A DNA stretch of 35,357 nucleotides from Sphingobacteriales bacterium 41-5 (lineage in GTDB: Bacteria; Bacteroidota; Bacteroidia; Chitinophagales; Chitinophagaceae), in the NCBI GenBank assembly GCA_001896965.1, contig MKRO01000171.1, positions 1-35,357 on the forward strand, given 5' to 3'. The position numbers were made by a program, and so were the translations under genes. Under the pieces are notes generated by a model, which saw only the letters and a list, made by a program, of their open reading frames with translations, had not been told where the DNA came from and made no database searches. This document shows, one piece after another, positions 23,913 through 30,360 of the stretch (positions are counted from its first letter, which is position 1; each line of letters begins with the position of its first letter).

Positions 23913-24890
23913 ATGAAAGTTTTTATCACGAACCAAATACCCGAAACAGGAATTCAAATGATCAAAGACGCCGGGCATGAGGTTACTGTTTTTCCATCAG
24001 AACAAACGCCCATTCCACGCGACGTTTTAATTGAGAACTGTAAAAAACATGATGCATTATTGGTAGCGGGCTTTGCAAAAATTGATGAAGATTTTTTTCT
24101 GCAATGCCCCAATATTAAAATGGTGTCGTTGTTTTCTGTTGGGTATGATAGTGTTGACCTTGCAGCCGCCACAAAACATAAAGTTCCTGTCGGGAACACT
24201 CCGGATGTACTGAGCAAAGCCACGGCAGACACGGCTTTTCTGCTGATGCTTGCCGTTTCCAGAAAAGCTTTTTACAATTATAAAAAGATCCTTGACGGAA
24301 GGTGGAAGCAGTTTGAACCGGTTGCCGATTTGGGCATTGACCTTCACGGCAAAACCGTTGGTATATTTGGGTTGGGGAAGATTGGTTTTGAAATGGCACG
24401 AAAATGTAAAGCGGCGTTTGATATGAAAGTGATCTATCACAACAGGAGCCAAAACGAAAATGCCGAAAGAGAGCTGAGTGCAAAATATGTGTCGTTTGAT
24501 GAACTTTTGTCGCAAAGCGATGTAATTTCAATGCACGCCAACCTCACACCCGAAACAAAAGGTATTTTCAATAAAGATGCATTTGCAAAAATGAAGCCTA
24601 CTGCCCTTTTTGTAAATACCGGCCGCGGCAACATGCACAACGAAAACGATCTTAAAGAAGCGCTGGATAATGCCACGATTTGGGGTGCGGGACTGGATGT
24701 GACAAATCCCGAACCCATGAACAAAGACAATCCACTCCTGCTTTATCCTAATGTTTGCGTTCTTCCGCATATTGGCTCAGCAACGCAGGAAACCCGCAAT
24801 GCAATGGCAGTATTAGCTGCGCAAAATGTAATTGCCGGGTTGAAAGGAGAAAAATTACCGACTATCGTCAATAAAGAAGTGTACGGCTAA
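23913..24890 (+). CDS. D-isomer-specific 2-hydroxyacid dehydrogenase
   Basis: 325 residues from ATG 23913, cytoplasmic. The NAD(P)-binding motif is VGIFGLGKIGFEMARKC (Gly 153, 155, 158 region), with HNRSQNE after the second strand, which may favour NADPH. Catalytic residues in expected order are Arg 238 (VNTGRGNMHNENDL), Glu 267 (TNPEPMNKDNPLL) and His 286 (VLPHIGSATQETR). The pattern is closest to glyoxylate/hydroxypyruvate reductases (SLFSVGYDSVDLAAATKHKV). The enzyme reduces a 2-keto acid to the D-2-hydroxy acid; glyoxylate or hydroxypyruvate is the likeliest substrate, unproven. It is divergent from padR-pspC. Confidence 0.9.
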   Translation: MKVFITNQIPETGIQMIKDAGHEVTVFPSEQTPIPRDVLIENCKKHDALLVAGFAKIDEDFFLQCPNIKMVSLFSVGYDSVDLAAATKHKVPVGNTPDVLSKATADTAFLLMLAVSRKAFYNYKKILDGRWKQFEPVADLGIDLHGKTVGIFGLGKIGFEMARKCKAAFDMKVIYHNRSQNENAERELSAKYVSFDELLSQSDVISMHANLTPETKGIFNKDAFAKMKPTALFVNTGRGNMHNENDLKEALDNATIWGAGLDVTNPEPMNKDNPLLLYPNVCVLPHIGSATQETRNAMAVLAAQNVIAGLKGEKLPTIVNKEVYG

Positions 24891-24973
24891 AAATACCTGT
24901 TTAGGGCTATCAAAATCATTATTTATGGTGACAGCAGTAAAGACAATTTGAGATAGCTTTGAAAAAAAGTTTT

Positions 24974-25420
24974 ATGAAGAATTATTACTTATTGTTGTTG
25001 GCAACCATAATGGTAACAGTGGTAAATGCCCAGGAAACATCAGGTTTTGCCCTGCATCGCATTGACCTTAAAACACCTTTGGCTCAGAATAATAAAACAG
25101 CTCTTTTCGGGCAAGTGTCCGATAAAAAACTCAGATCAGAACAACATTATAAAAATCTCAGAACCATCGGAATCGTTACAACCGCAGCGGGAGTGGCTTT
25201 TGAGGTGATAGGGATCAATATGACTGTTAATCATATGACACTTTTGGGTGGTGAGTCTAACGCTACAAGTAATTGGGGCGCCGGCGGTATGTTGGGCGGA
25301 GCCTTGGCAACAGCTGGCGGCATCACCATGTGGGTGATGGGCAACAGGAGGTTAAAAAAAGTGCGAAAACTTAATTTGGAGCAGTCGGGTAATAACCTGA
25401 GCCTGGTGTATAAATTCTAA
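24974..25420 (+). CDS. Exported or membrane protein of unknown function
   Basis: 148 residues from ATG 24974; a TTG at 24959 is in frame but spoils the signal. MKNYYLLLLATIMVTVVNAQ is a signal peptide with a cut after VNA. Two hydrophobic glycine- and alanine-rich segments follow, IGIVTTAAGVAFEVIGINMT and NWGAGGMLGGALATAGGITM, which could be membrane hairpins, then a basic stretch RRLKKVRKLNLEQ and a terminal beta-like NLSLVYKF. I do not recognise a named family. TAGCTTTG at 24954-24961 is a possible -7 element without a good -33. Confidence 0.6.
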   Translation: MKNYYLLLLATIMVTVVNAQETSGFALHRIDLKTPLAQNNKTALFGQVSDKKLRSEQHYKNLRTIGIVTTAAGVAFEVIGINMTVNHMTLLGGESNATSNWGAGGMLGGALATAGGITMWVMGNRRLKKVRKLNLEQSGNNLSLVYKF

Positions 25421-25605
25421 GTTTCTGTTTAGAAATTTATATTGACACCGATTTTTCAAATAAGGAAAAGTTATGCCGCAATTGCTCCTGAAATGAAACC
25501 TTCAACAGGGTAACAAATATTTTTAGGTACGCGCTGGTGTTGATGCTATAAGACACAAGCCGTCCTACTGGCGACATGCCCGCCCCGAAAGTTTTGAATT
25601 AAAAA

Positions 25606-26835
25606 TCACTTCCATGCCGGTCTTTTTGGCAACCAGGGCATTTCAGGTACTTCTGCACGAACACGGTAATAATTGTTTCTCAGCGAATCGTTCCAGCCGT
25701 TAGGGTTTCGGTCAAAACTCTTGCTGCTGAAATAAATACTGCCCTGGATGCCGGGAGTGTGCCTTAAAATCTTTATTTGATTCGGCAGTTCATTTGGGTT
25801 TCGGTAAGCAGCGCTGGCTGAGCTGGTTTCCCATGCCCGGTAAATACCGTGGCCAATGTACACATGCCGCCCGAAACTGTTGGCAGCCCACCAGTCTGTA
25901 AGTTTTTGGTAATCAATCAAAGCATCACCAATGGGGCGGTACAATTGTGGTGTTACATAATCGATCCACCCTTTGCGCATCCACAATAAAATATCAGCGT
26001 ACAGTTGATCAAAATTGCTCAGGCCGGCTTTTGAATCGCTGCCTAAAGCATCGTCTTTTCCGTTACGCCAAACGCTGAAAGGGCTGATACCAAACTTCAC
26101 ATAAGGCTTTGTTTGTTTGATAACGATATTAATGTTCTTTATCATTGAATCAACATTAGCCCTGCGCCAATCGGCTTTACTGAGTGAGGTTCCGGACCTG
26201 CGGTACGCATTTTCATCTGGGAATTCTTTGCCTCCGATTGGATAGGGGTAAAAGTAATCATCCATGTGAATGGCGTCAACATCATAACGCCTCACAATAT
26301 CATGAATTACATTTATCACAAATTGCTGCACCTCTTTATTTGAAGGATCAAAATAACGAGAGGTGCCGTAAGTCAAAAACCAGTCAGGCCTTTTTTTAAG
26401 CATGTTGTCGGATGAAATTGAAGACCTCCCGATCGAATGTTCTGCACGGTACGGATTGAGCCATGCGTGAAACTCCATGCCACGTTTATGTGTTTCTGCA
26501 ATCATAAAAGCAAGCGGGTCATAAAACGGCAATGGCGCTTTGCCCTGCACACCCGTTAACCACTGGCTCCATGGCTCGTAGGGTGAAGGATAAAATGCAT
26601 CCCCTGCCGGTCTTATCTGCATAATGATGGCGTTCATGCCGTTTCGTTTGTGTAAATCAAGCTGGCTTATAAAATCTGCTTTTTGCGCTTCGCTTGAAGC
26701 ACGTGTGGGCGGCCAGTCAATATTGGCAACCGTTGCGATCCAAACACCACGAAATTCACTTGCGGGTTGTGCACTAACGATACTACCAATAAAAAAAATT
26801 GCTAAGAATAAGGAGGGGATTTTTATGTTGACCAT
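25606..26835 (-). CDS. Exported family 10-like glycosyl hydrolase (GHL10, DUF187)
   Basis: 409 residues from ATG 26835. The signal peptide is MVNIKIPSLFLAIFFIGSIV followed by SAQ. The GHL10 domain fills the rest: SEFRGVWIATVANIDWPPTR, DLHKRNGMNAIIMQIRPAGD, YPSPYEPWSQWLTG, EFHAWLNPYRAEHS, VDAIHMDDYFYPYPIGGKEF and VKFGISPFSVWRNG. HMDDYFYP is the conserved acidic strand of the TIM barrel. The E. coli homolog DigH cleaves denuded peptidoglycan glycan strands at division; the Bacteroidota enzyme probably also acts on wall or other glycans, by inference. It is preceded by its own promoter and is not in an operon with the next gene. Confidence 0.85.
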   Translation of the reverse strand: MVNIKIPSLFLAIFFIGSIVSAQPASEFRGVWIATVANIDWPPTRASSEAQKADFISQLDLHKRNGMNAIIMQIRPAGDAFYPSPYEPWSQWLTGVQGKAPLPFYDPLAFMIAETHKRGMEFHAWLNPYRAEHSIGRSSISSDNMLKKRPDWFLTYGTSRYFDPSNKEVQQFVINVIHDIVRRYDVDAIHMDDYFYPYPIGGKEFPDENAYRRSGTSLSKADWRRANVDSMIKNINIVIKQTKPYVKFGISPFSVWRNGKDDALGSDSKAGLSNFDQLYADILLWMRKGWIDYVTPQLYRPIGDALIDYQKLTDWWAANSFGRHVYIGHGIYRAWETSSASAAYRNPNELPNQIKILRHTPGIQGSIYFSSKSFDRNPNGWNDSLRNNYYRVRAEVPEMPWLPKRPAWK

Positions 26836-26840
26836 ACTTA

Positions 26841-26871
26841 CAAAAATAGGGATTGAAGGGAAAGGGCAAAA
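26841..26871 (-). promoter_or_regulatory. Candidate promoter of the GHL10 gene
   Basis: Minus strand TTTTG (26871-26867), an 18-base spacer and TATTTTTG (26848-26841), a full TAnnTTTG match. The ATG follows after five bases, again giving a start almost without leader. Confidence 0.55.
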
Positions 26872-26899
26872 TTAAAAGCACAATTATGCCAACGCAATC

Positions 26900-28462
26900 C
26901 TATTCGTCTTCAATTCTCTTTCTCTTGCTTGCCAGGTATTTAGTATGAATAATTTCCTGCATTGGCTTGCCTTCCACTTTGCTTTCAAGCCAGGAAATAA
27001 TATCAAGATAAGCAAAGGAGCGGGTTTCAAAACGGTTACCTTCAAGGTGTTTCACTTTGTCTAAAAACTTTTCAAACTCCGGCTTTAGTTGCTTTCTTGT
27101 GAATTTAAAAGAGTTGCGGAAGAAGCGGAACATTTCCTGCTCGATCACTGTGAGATTTTTCATTCGGCTCATATAACGGAACACCGATCGTGTGAGATAA
27201 TCCATCAGTTCAAGATTGCCCAGTTCGTAATGCGCGAGTAAATGCACCAGGCGGGCATAACATTGCAAATCTGTTCGTAAACCTGATGAATCGTTAATGA
27301 TTTTTTGCAGGTAATCAATACTGCTGCTATAATCCCCTGAAAGAAAATAGAGCATCGCAATTTTGTAATTAATCACCATTACGCGGTGCCTGTCAAGAAA
27401 AATTGAATATTCCCCAAGCTTTTCCTCAATGTAAGGCACTTCGTTAAGCCCTTCTTTTGTAAGGCCGGTAATAATGTAGAAGTTGATCTTGGCGCCTGCA
27501 ATGTAAACAAAGGACTGAACGGTGAAGTTTTCATTATTCTGCACCCGCGGGCTTAAAGAAAATTCGTCAAACCTTTTTAAATCTTTACTTAGCTTTTCAT
27601 AGTTGCGTAAATCAAAATGGGCATTCAGCAAATTGTGAAAGCCGCGGATGTAGTGGCCTGTCTCCACGCGGATCATGTTGGGTTTGTGATCAAAAAGGTC
27701 AACCCATTTTTGCGCGTAGCGGTAGTATAATAAAAAATCCTGCCTGATAAATGCATACCACGTGTAGGCCTGGTAAAAATATAATCTCTCATAGAAACCT
27801 TCCTGCTGTGCAGAACCCGAGGGTAATGTTTGTCTGAAGAATTTTTTTACCTTTTCTTCCTCGTCTTCGTTACGGGCGTGGCCGTTAGCTATAAAAAATC
27901 CGTACATCTGCAAAGAAAGGTTAGACAGCCTGGTAACCATATCCAGCTTTGTATTAGCTTCATTCGCTTCTTCCGAAAGTTCATCAATACGAGCGGGAAA
28001 GGTATCAGTTACATTCAATGCTTCAATTCTTTTTTCAAGCGATAAAAGCAACGGTAAAAAGAAGTACTTCTGGTTCAGCTTTGCCATTTCCTTTGCGCGG
28101 TCAATGATGCGAAGGCTTTGATAAAACAACCCTTTTTTATATAAAATATGTGCTGAATCAAACAATTCATTCAATTGCAGGTCGAGGCTGTCGCCGCTTT
28201 TTAAAAGACGAAGGCTTGCCAATAACTCCTTATACAAATGTGATTTTAGATTGGAAAGCTGCGGTTTGGTAACATCTTTTAATTTTCTGAGAAGGACGGC
28301 TTCGTCATAGGGCTCCATCTTATCAATTGTGTCAAATAATTTAATGATTTTAAGGTCTTCGTTGCCGGAGCTTCTTTTTATATAAAGTTTAAAATTTCTT
28401 TTCTCAGACTTTTCAAGAGAATGAATTAACTGGTATAATATATCCGTAGGGCGATTTGACAT
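26900..28462 (-). CDS. Helical repeat-like protein of unknown function
   Basis: 520 residues from ATG 28462, no signal peptide or membrane helix, so cytoplasmic. It is almost all alpha-helical with short paired helices: an N-terminal part (ILYQLIHSLEKSEKRNFKLY, then KPQLSNLKSHLYKELLASLR) and a long solenoid with TPR-like units, such as LYKKGLFYQSLRIIDRAKEM and YKIAMLYFLSGDYSSSIDYL. The first 100 residues recur at the start of similar Bacteroidota proteins, but I know no function for them. TACATTTG eight bases before the ATG is a possible -7 element without a clear -33. It is divergent from the first small-RNA-like unit. Confidence 0.65.
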   Translation of the reverse strand: MSNRPTDILYQLIHSLEKSEKRNFKLYIKRSSGNEDLKIIKLFDTIDKMEPYDEAVLLRKLKDVTKPQLSNLKSHLYKELLASLRLLKSGDSLDLQLNELFDSAHILYKKGLFYQSLRIIDRAKEMAKLNQKYFFLPLLLSLEKRIEALNVTDTFPARIDELSEEANEANTKLDMVTRLSNLSLQMYGFFIANGHARNEDEEEKVKKFFRQTLPSGSAQQEGFYERLYFYQAYTWYAFIRQDFLLYYRYAQKWVDLFDHKPNMIRVETGHYIRGFHNLLNAHFDLRNYEKLSKDLKRFDEFSLSPRVQNNENFTVQSFVYIAGAKINFYIITGLTKEGLNEVPYIEEKLGEYSIFLDRHRVMVINYKIAMLYFLSGDYSSSIDYLQKIINDSSGLRTDLQCYARLVHLLAHYELGNLELMDYLTRSVFRYMSRMKNLTVIEQEMFRFFRNSFKFTRKQLKPEFEKFLDKVKHLEGNRFETRSFAYLDIISWLESKVEGKPMQEIIHTKYLASKRKRIEDE

Positions 28463-28621
28463 TTGAGGCGCAAATGTATACCCTAAAACTCACTTTCTGA
28501 AAATAAATATCAGCAAAAATAACGGTGGGCATCTTTCAGATAATTTCCTGAAACCCTTAACAACACTGCATTCTTACATTTTCTTAACAGTTTGGATGTT
28601 CATAAAACAAGCAATAATTGG

Positions 28622-28654
28622 TTTGGAATAGCCTGCTTTTAAAGGCTATCTTTG
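28622..28654 (+). promoter_or_regulatory. Promoter of small-RNA-like unit 1
   Basis: TTTG at 28622-28625, a 21-base spacer and TATCTTTG at 28647-28654: both elements match the Bacteroidota consensus perfectly. No open reading frame follows, so the transcript should be non-coding. Confidence 0.65.
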
Positions 28655-28658
28655 TGTT

Positions 28659-28781
28659 ATCAAATTCAGAAGTGATAGGAAAGTGAGAGAAAAGCTGTAG
28701 GCAGCACAAATAGTATCAAGTTTTTTTCATATGGCAAGCAATCGTTAGAGGTCAGTCTGTTTCTACGGAAGGACCTTTTTT
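28659..28781 (+). ncRNA. Putative small RNA, unit 1
   Basis: A transcript of about 123 nt is predicted from the promoter above to the T-run of an intrinsic terminator. It has a purine-rich leader with small hairpins (UUAUCA/UGAUAG and GCUG-UAGG-CAGC) and a 64-nt core at 28718-28781. That core recurs at 29487-29550 with one difference (T28758 versus C29527), inside the terminator stem, where G-C becomes G-U and pairing is kept. The leader also aligns to unit 2 with substitutions and small gaps. The only ATG-led frame in the core is very short. I do not recognise the family. No gene is close downstream, so a leader or attenuator role is unlikely. Confidence 0.6.
28749..28781 (+). terminator. 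Intrinsic terminator of small-RNA-like unit 1
   Basis: Stem AGGTC/GACCT, a 2x2 internal loop AG/AG, a second stem TCTGT/ACGGA (one G-U pair), loop TTCT, then six T. Confidence 0.75.
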
Positions 28782-28855
28782 GTTTTCAGGATGTTTGTAT
28801 CCGGAATTTTTCCCAACGTATAATATTTTAAGGCCATGGCCTAAATAGCTCAAGC

Positions 28856-28887
28856 CGTTATATTGGTTATACGTTATATTGGTTATA
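28856..28887. repeat. Perfect tandem duplication of a 16-bp unit
   Basis: CGTTATATTGGTTATA occurs twice without gap (28856-28871 and 28872-28887). Each contains TATATTGG and TTATA, somewhat promoter-like; role unknown. Confidence 0.7.
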
Positions 28888-28902
28888 ATAAATGCGTTGC
28901 AT

Positions 28903-28927
28903 AAAAAAAAATCCCCTTGAGAGGGGA
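28903..28927 (-). terminator. Minus-strand intrinsic terminator without an assigned gene
   Basis: On the minus strand the stem TCCCCT/AGGGGA with a four-base loop is followed by nine T. The nearest minus-strand coding sequence upstream is the rhamnosidase remnant ending at 29577, more than 600 bases away. Confidence 0.65.
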
Positions 28928-28989
28928 ATAATTTGGTGAAAATTTGTAGTTATTTTTTAGAAATCGCACTTTTAATCTGGTTCGGCATT

Positions 28990-29113
28990 CATATAAGCAA
29001 GCAATCGTCAGAGGCAATCAAATTAGAGGTCTGTTAACGAGACGAATAACCTAACGCACTAACAATTCTTTTTAATTCGTCAATTTTTCAACTCAGCAAT
29101 CAAATCAGAGGTC
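28990..29113 (+). repeat. Degenerate copies of the small-RNA core motif
   Basis: GCAAGCAATCGTCAGAGG (28997-29014) matches part of the core of units 1 and 2 apart from one base. GCAATCAAATTAGAGGTC (29014-29031) and GCAATCAAATCAGAGGTC (29096-29113) differ from the core GCAATCGTTAGAGGTC by a short insertion. They lack a terminator and promoter of their own. Confidence 0.55.
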
Positions 29114-29418
29114 TTGAACTTTGCAAACGCCCAAAAACTGCGATTGCGGGGACTAAAATAGAGCTATTTTTTTATTTTCTTTAAATTTTGTTGATGTTTT
29201 TTTAACAAAGCGATAAAAACTATTTAAAAACGCGCTTTTTGTTAATATTTATGCAGAACCATGCGTTTTTATGCGTTTTTTAATGCAAAAACAACGTTTG
29301 GAAATAATCGCTTTTTTCACATTAAACTCAACTACAACAAGTATTTGAGGAAGCATGGAGTTCCTTAGCGGTCATTATTTTAACAATTTATTGTTATTAA
29401 AGCTGTTAGAAAACGATG

Positions 29419-29426
29419 TATATTTG
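29419..29426 (+). promoter_or_regulatory. Possible -7 element of small-RNA-like unit 2
   Basis: TATATTTG fits TAnnTTTG and aligns with the TATCTTTG of unit 1. The best upstream TTG lies about 25 bases away, longer than usual, so this promoter may be weaker. Confidence 0.45.
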
Positions 29427-29430
29427 TATC

Positions 29431-29550
29431 AGATTACAAAGAAAGCGAAGGAAAAAGTGAAAAAGGTAGTCTAACTAAATAGAAATAAGTTTTTTTCATA
29501 TGGCAAGCAATCGTTAGAGGTCAGTCCGTTTCTACGGAAGGACCTTTTTT
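29431..29550 (+). ncRNA. Putative small RNA, unit 2
   Basis: A predicted transcript of about 120 nt, paralogous to unit 1. It has the same order: -7 box, a purine-rich leader that begins UAUCAGAUUACAAAG, a small hairpin in the place of the GCUG/CAGC hairpin (here UAGU-cua-ACUA), the 64-nt core at 29487-29550 and a terminator. Leader sequences differ while a hairpin is kept in the same place, which suggests selection on structure. Similarity continues for about 20 bases past the terminator (TTTTCAGNNTGTTTGTATCC), so the two units arose by duplication 769 bases apart. It converges on the rhamnosidase remnant 27 bases away. Function unknown. Confidence 0.55.
29518..29550 (+). terminator. Intrinsic terminator of small-RNA-like unit 2
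   Basis: AGGTC/GACCT, AG/AG internal loop, TCCGT/ACGGA, loop TTCT, then six T. It is the fully Watson-Crick version of the unit 1 terminator. Confidence 0.78.
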
Positions 29551-29576
29551 CTTTTCAGCCTGTTTGTATCCAACTT

Positions 29577-29995
29577 TTACTTTTTAATCCTAAAACTATA
29601 TTTGCCTGATCCAAGTTGCAGTATTGTGTAATTCTCTTCATTACTTAAAGGCGCTTCTAAGGCGGTTAACGGTTTACCGGATTCGGTAATTTTACTTGCA
29701 TTGGCAGAAGGTAAGAATACCGTGGCTTTTGTATTGGCGGGTATCTTTACATCCAAAATAATGTTATTGCCTTCAACTTTCCAGTCACTGCTAACCGTTC
29801 CATAATAGGTTTTAAGTGATGCGGACGCATAGGTAAAACCCTCGCCAATTTGCGGTTTTATTTTAATGTGCTTATATCCCGGGCCATCTTCGTAAGTATC
29901 AATTCCTACCATTTGTCGGTACATCCAATTGCCGATGGCGCCGTAGGCATAATGATTAAGTGAGTTCATACCGGAAAAATCGTAAACATCAAGGC
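29577..29995 (-). pseudogene. Alpha-L-rhamnosidase (GH78), C-terminal fragment
   Basis: The open frame gives 130 residues from an internal Met: MNSLNHYAYGAIGNWMYRQM, VGIDTYEDGPGYKHIKIKPQ and FTYASASLKTYYGTVSSDWK, followed by a beta-sandwich end. This is the end of the catalytic barrel and the C-terminal domain of Bacteroidota GH78 enzymes, whose full length is about 700-1,000 residues. In the intact family this Met is internal. The sequence before it has an in-frame TGA five codons upstream, and a one-base change in the T-run there would restore the frame for a few codons. Beyond about 30000 similarity stops and an IS3 remnant lies on the other strand. Catalytic residues are missing, so no activity is expected. 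Confidence 0.78.
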
Positions 29996-30050
29996 TGAAC
30001 CTAAAACCAAAGTACTTGAACTTGCCAAAAAATTAAAAATTCCGCACTAA

Positions 30051-30357
30051 ATGGGACAAGTTGGGAGAACAGTGTTACTGAACGCTTATTTATTTTACAG
30101 TCTCAATGAAGTGCGCCAGAGGTGCCAGGACTACAATTATGAATGGTCGCGTAAATCGTTAGGCTACTTATCACCCGTCAACTACTTACAAAAATGGGCG
30201 AAAGAAAATTTTGATACCAGTAGTAACACAGGGTTATCCACACCCGCAAGCGAAACATTAAAACAAATTGAAGCGAAGCGGGTCGTGGATAACCCGCTTA
30301 ACAAAAACAACACAAATCCTCTAATTTTGAACTGACCGAGTTATAAGTACGCTTACA
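30051..30357 (+). pseudogene. IS3-family transposase, C-terminal remnant with right end
   Basis: The 94-residue frame contains VLLNAYLFYSLNEVRQRCQD and SLGYLSPVNYLQKWAKENFD, the end of an IS3 integrase-core transposase. A few residues expected between RCQD and NYE (normally including D-Y-N and the R-P-H motif) are missing, where it now reads DYNYEWSRKSLGY, so it is decayed. The catalytic D, D and E lie upstream in the family and are absent. After the stop, the sequence TTTTGAACTGACC leads to GTACGCTTACA at 30347-30357, the inverse of TGTAAGCGTAC, an IS3-type end starting with TG. I place the right end of the element at 30357. A hairpin with arms AAGCGGGT/ACCCGCTT lies at about 30276-30301. 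Confidence 0.75.
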
Positions 30358-30360
30358 CTT

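Larger units (their letters stand above)
28782..29418. other. AT-rich gene-free stretch between the two small-RNA-like units
   Basis: I see no coding frame of note. The stretch contains a 12-bp palindrome AGGCCATGGCCT (28831-28842), a 16-bp tandem repeat, a minus-strand terminator, three degenerate copies of the small-RNA core motif, and a direct repeat of ATGCGTTTTT near 29261-29280. Base composition is clearly more AT-rich than the flanking genes. Confidence 0.6.

Noticed and set aside
28718-29550. The repeats in the 28.6-29.6 kb gap as a CRISPR array or tracrRNA
   Set aside because: Only two full copies, 769 bases apart, no regular spacers, no cas genes, and each copy has its own terminator.
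29962-30050. Short plus-strand frame ending KTKVLELAKKLKIPH before the IS3 remnant
   Set aside because: Only about 28 codons, no start codon supported, overlaps the rhamnosidase fragment; may be the tail of a lost gene but cannot be identified.
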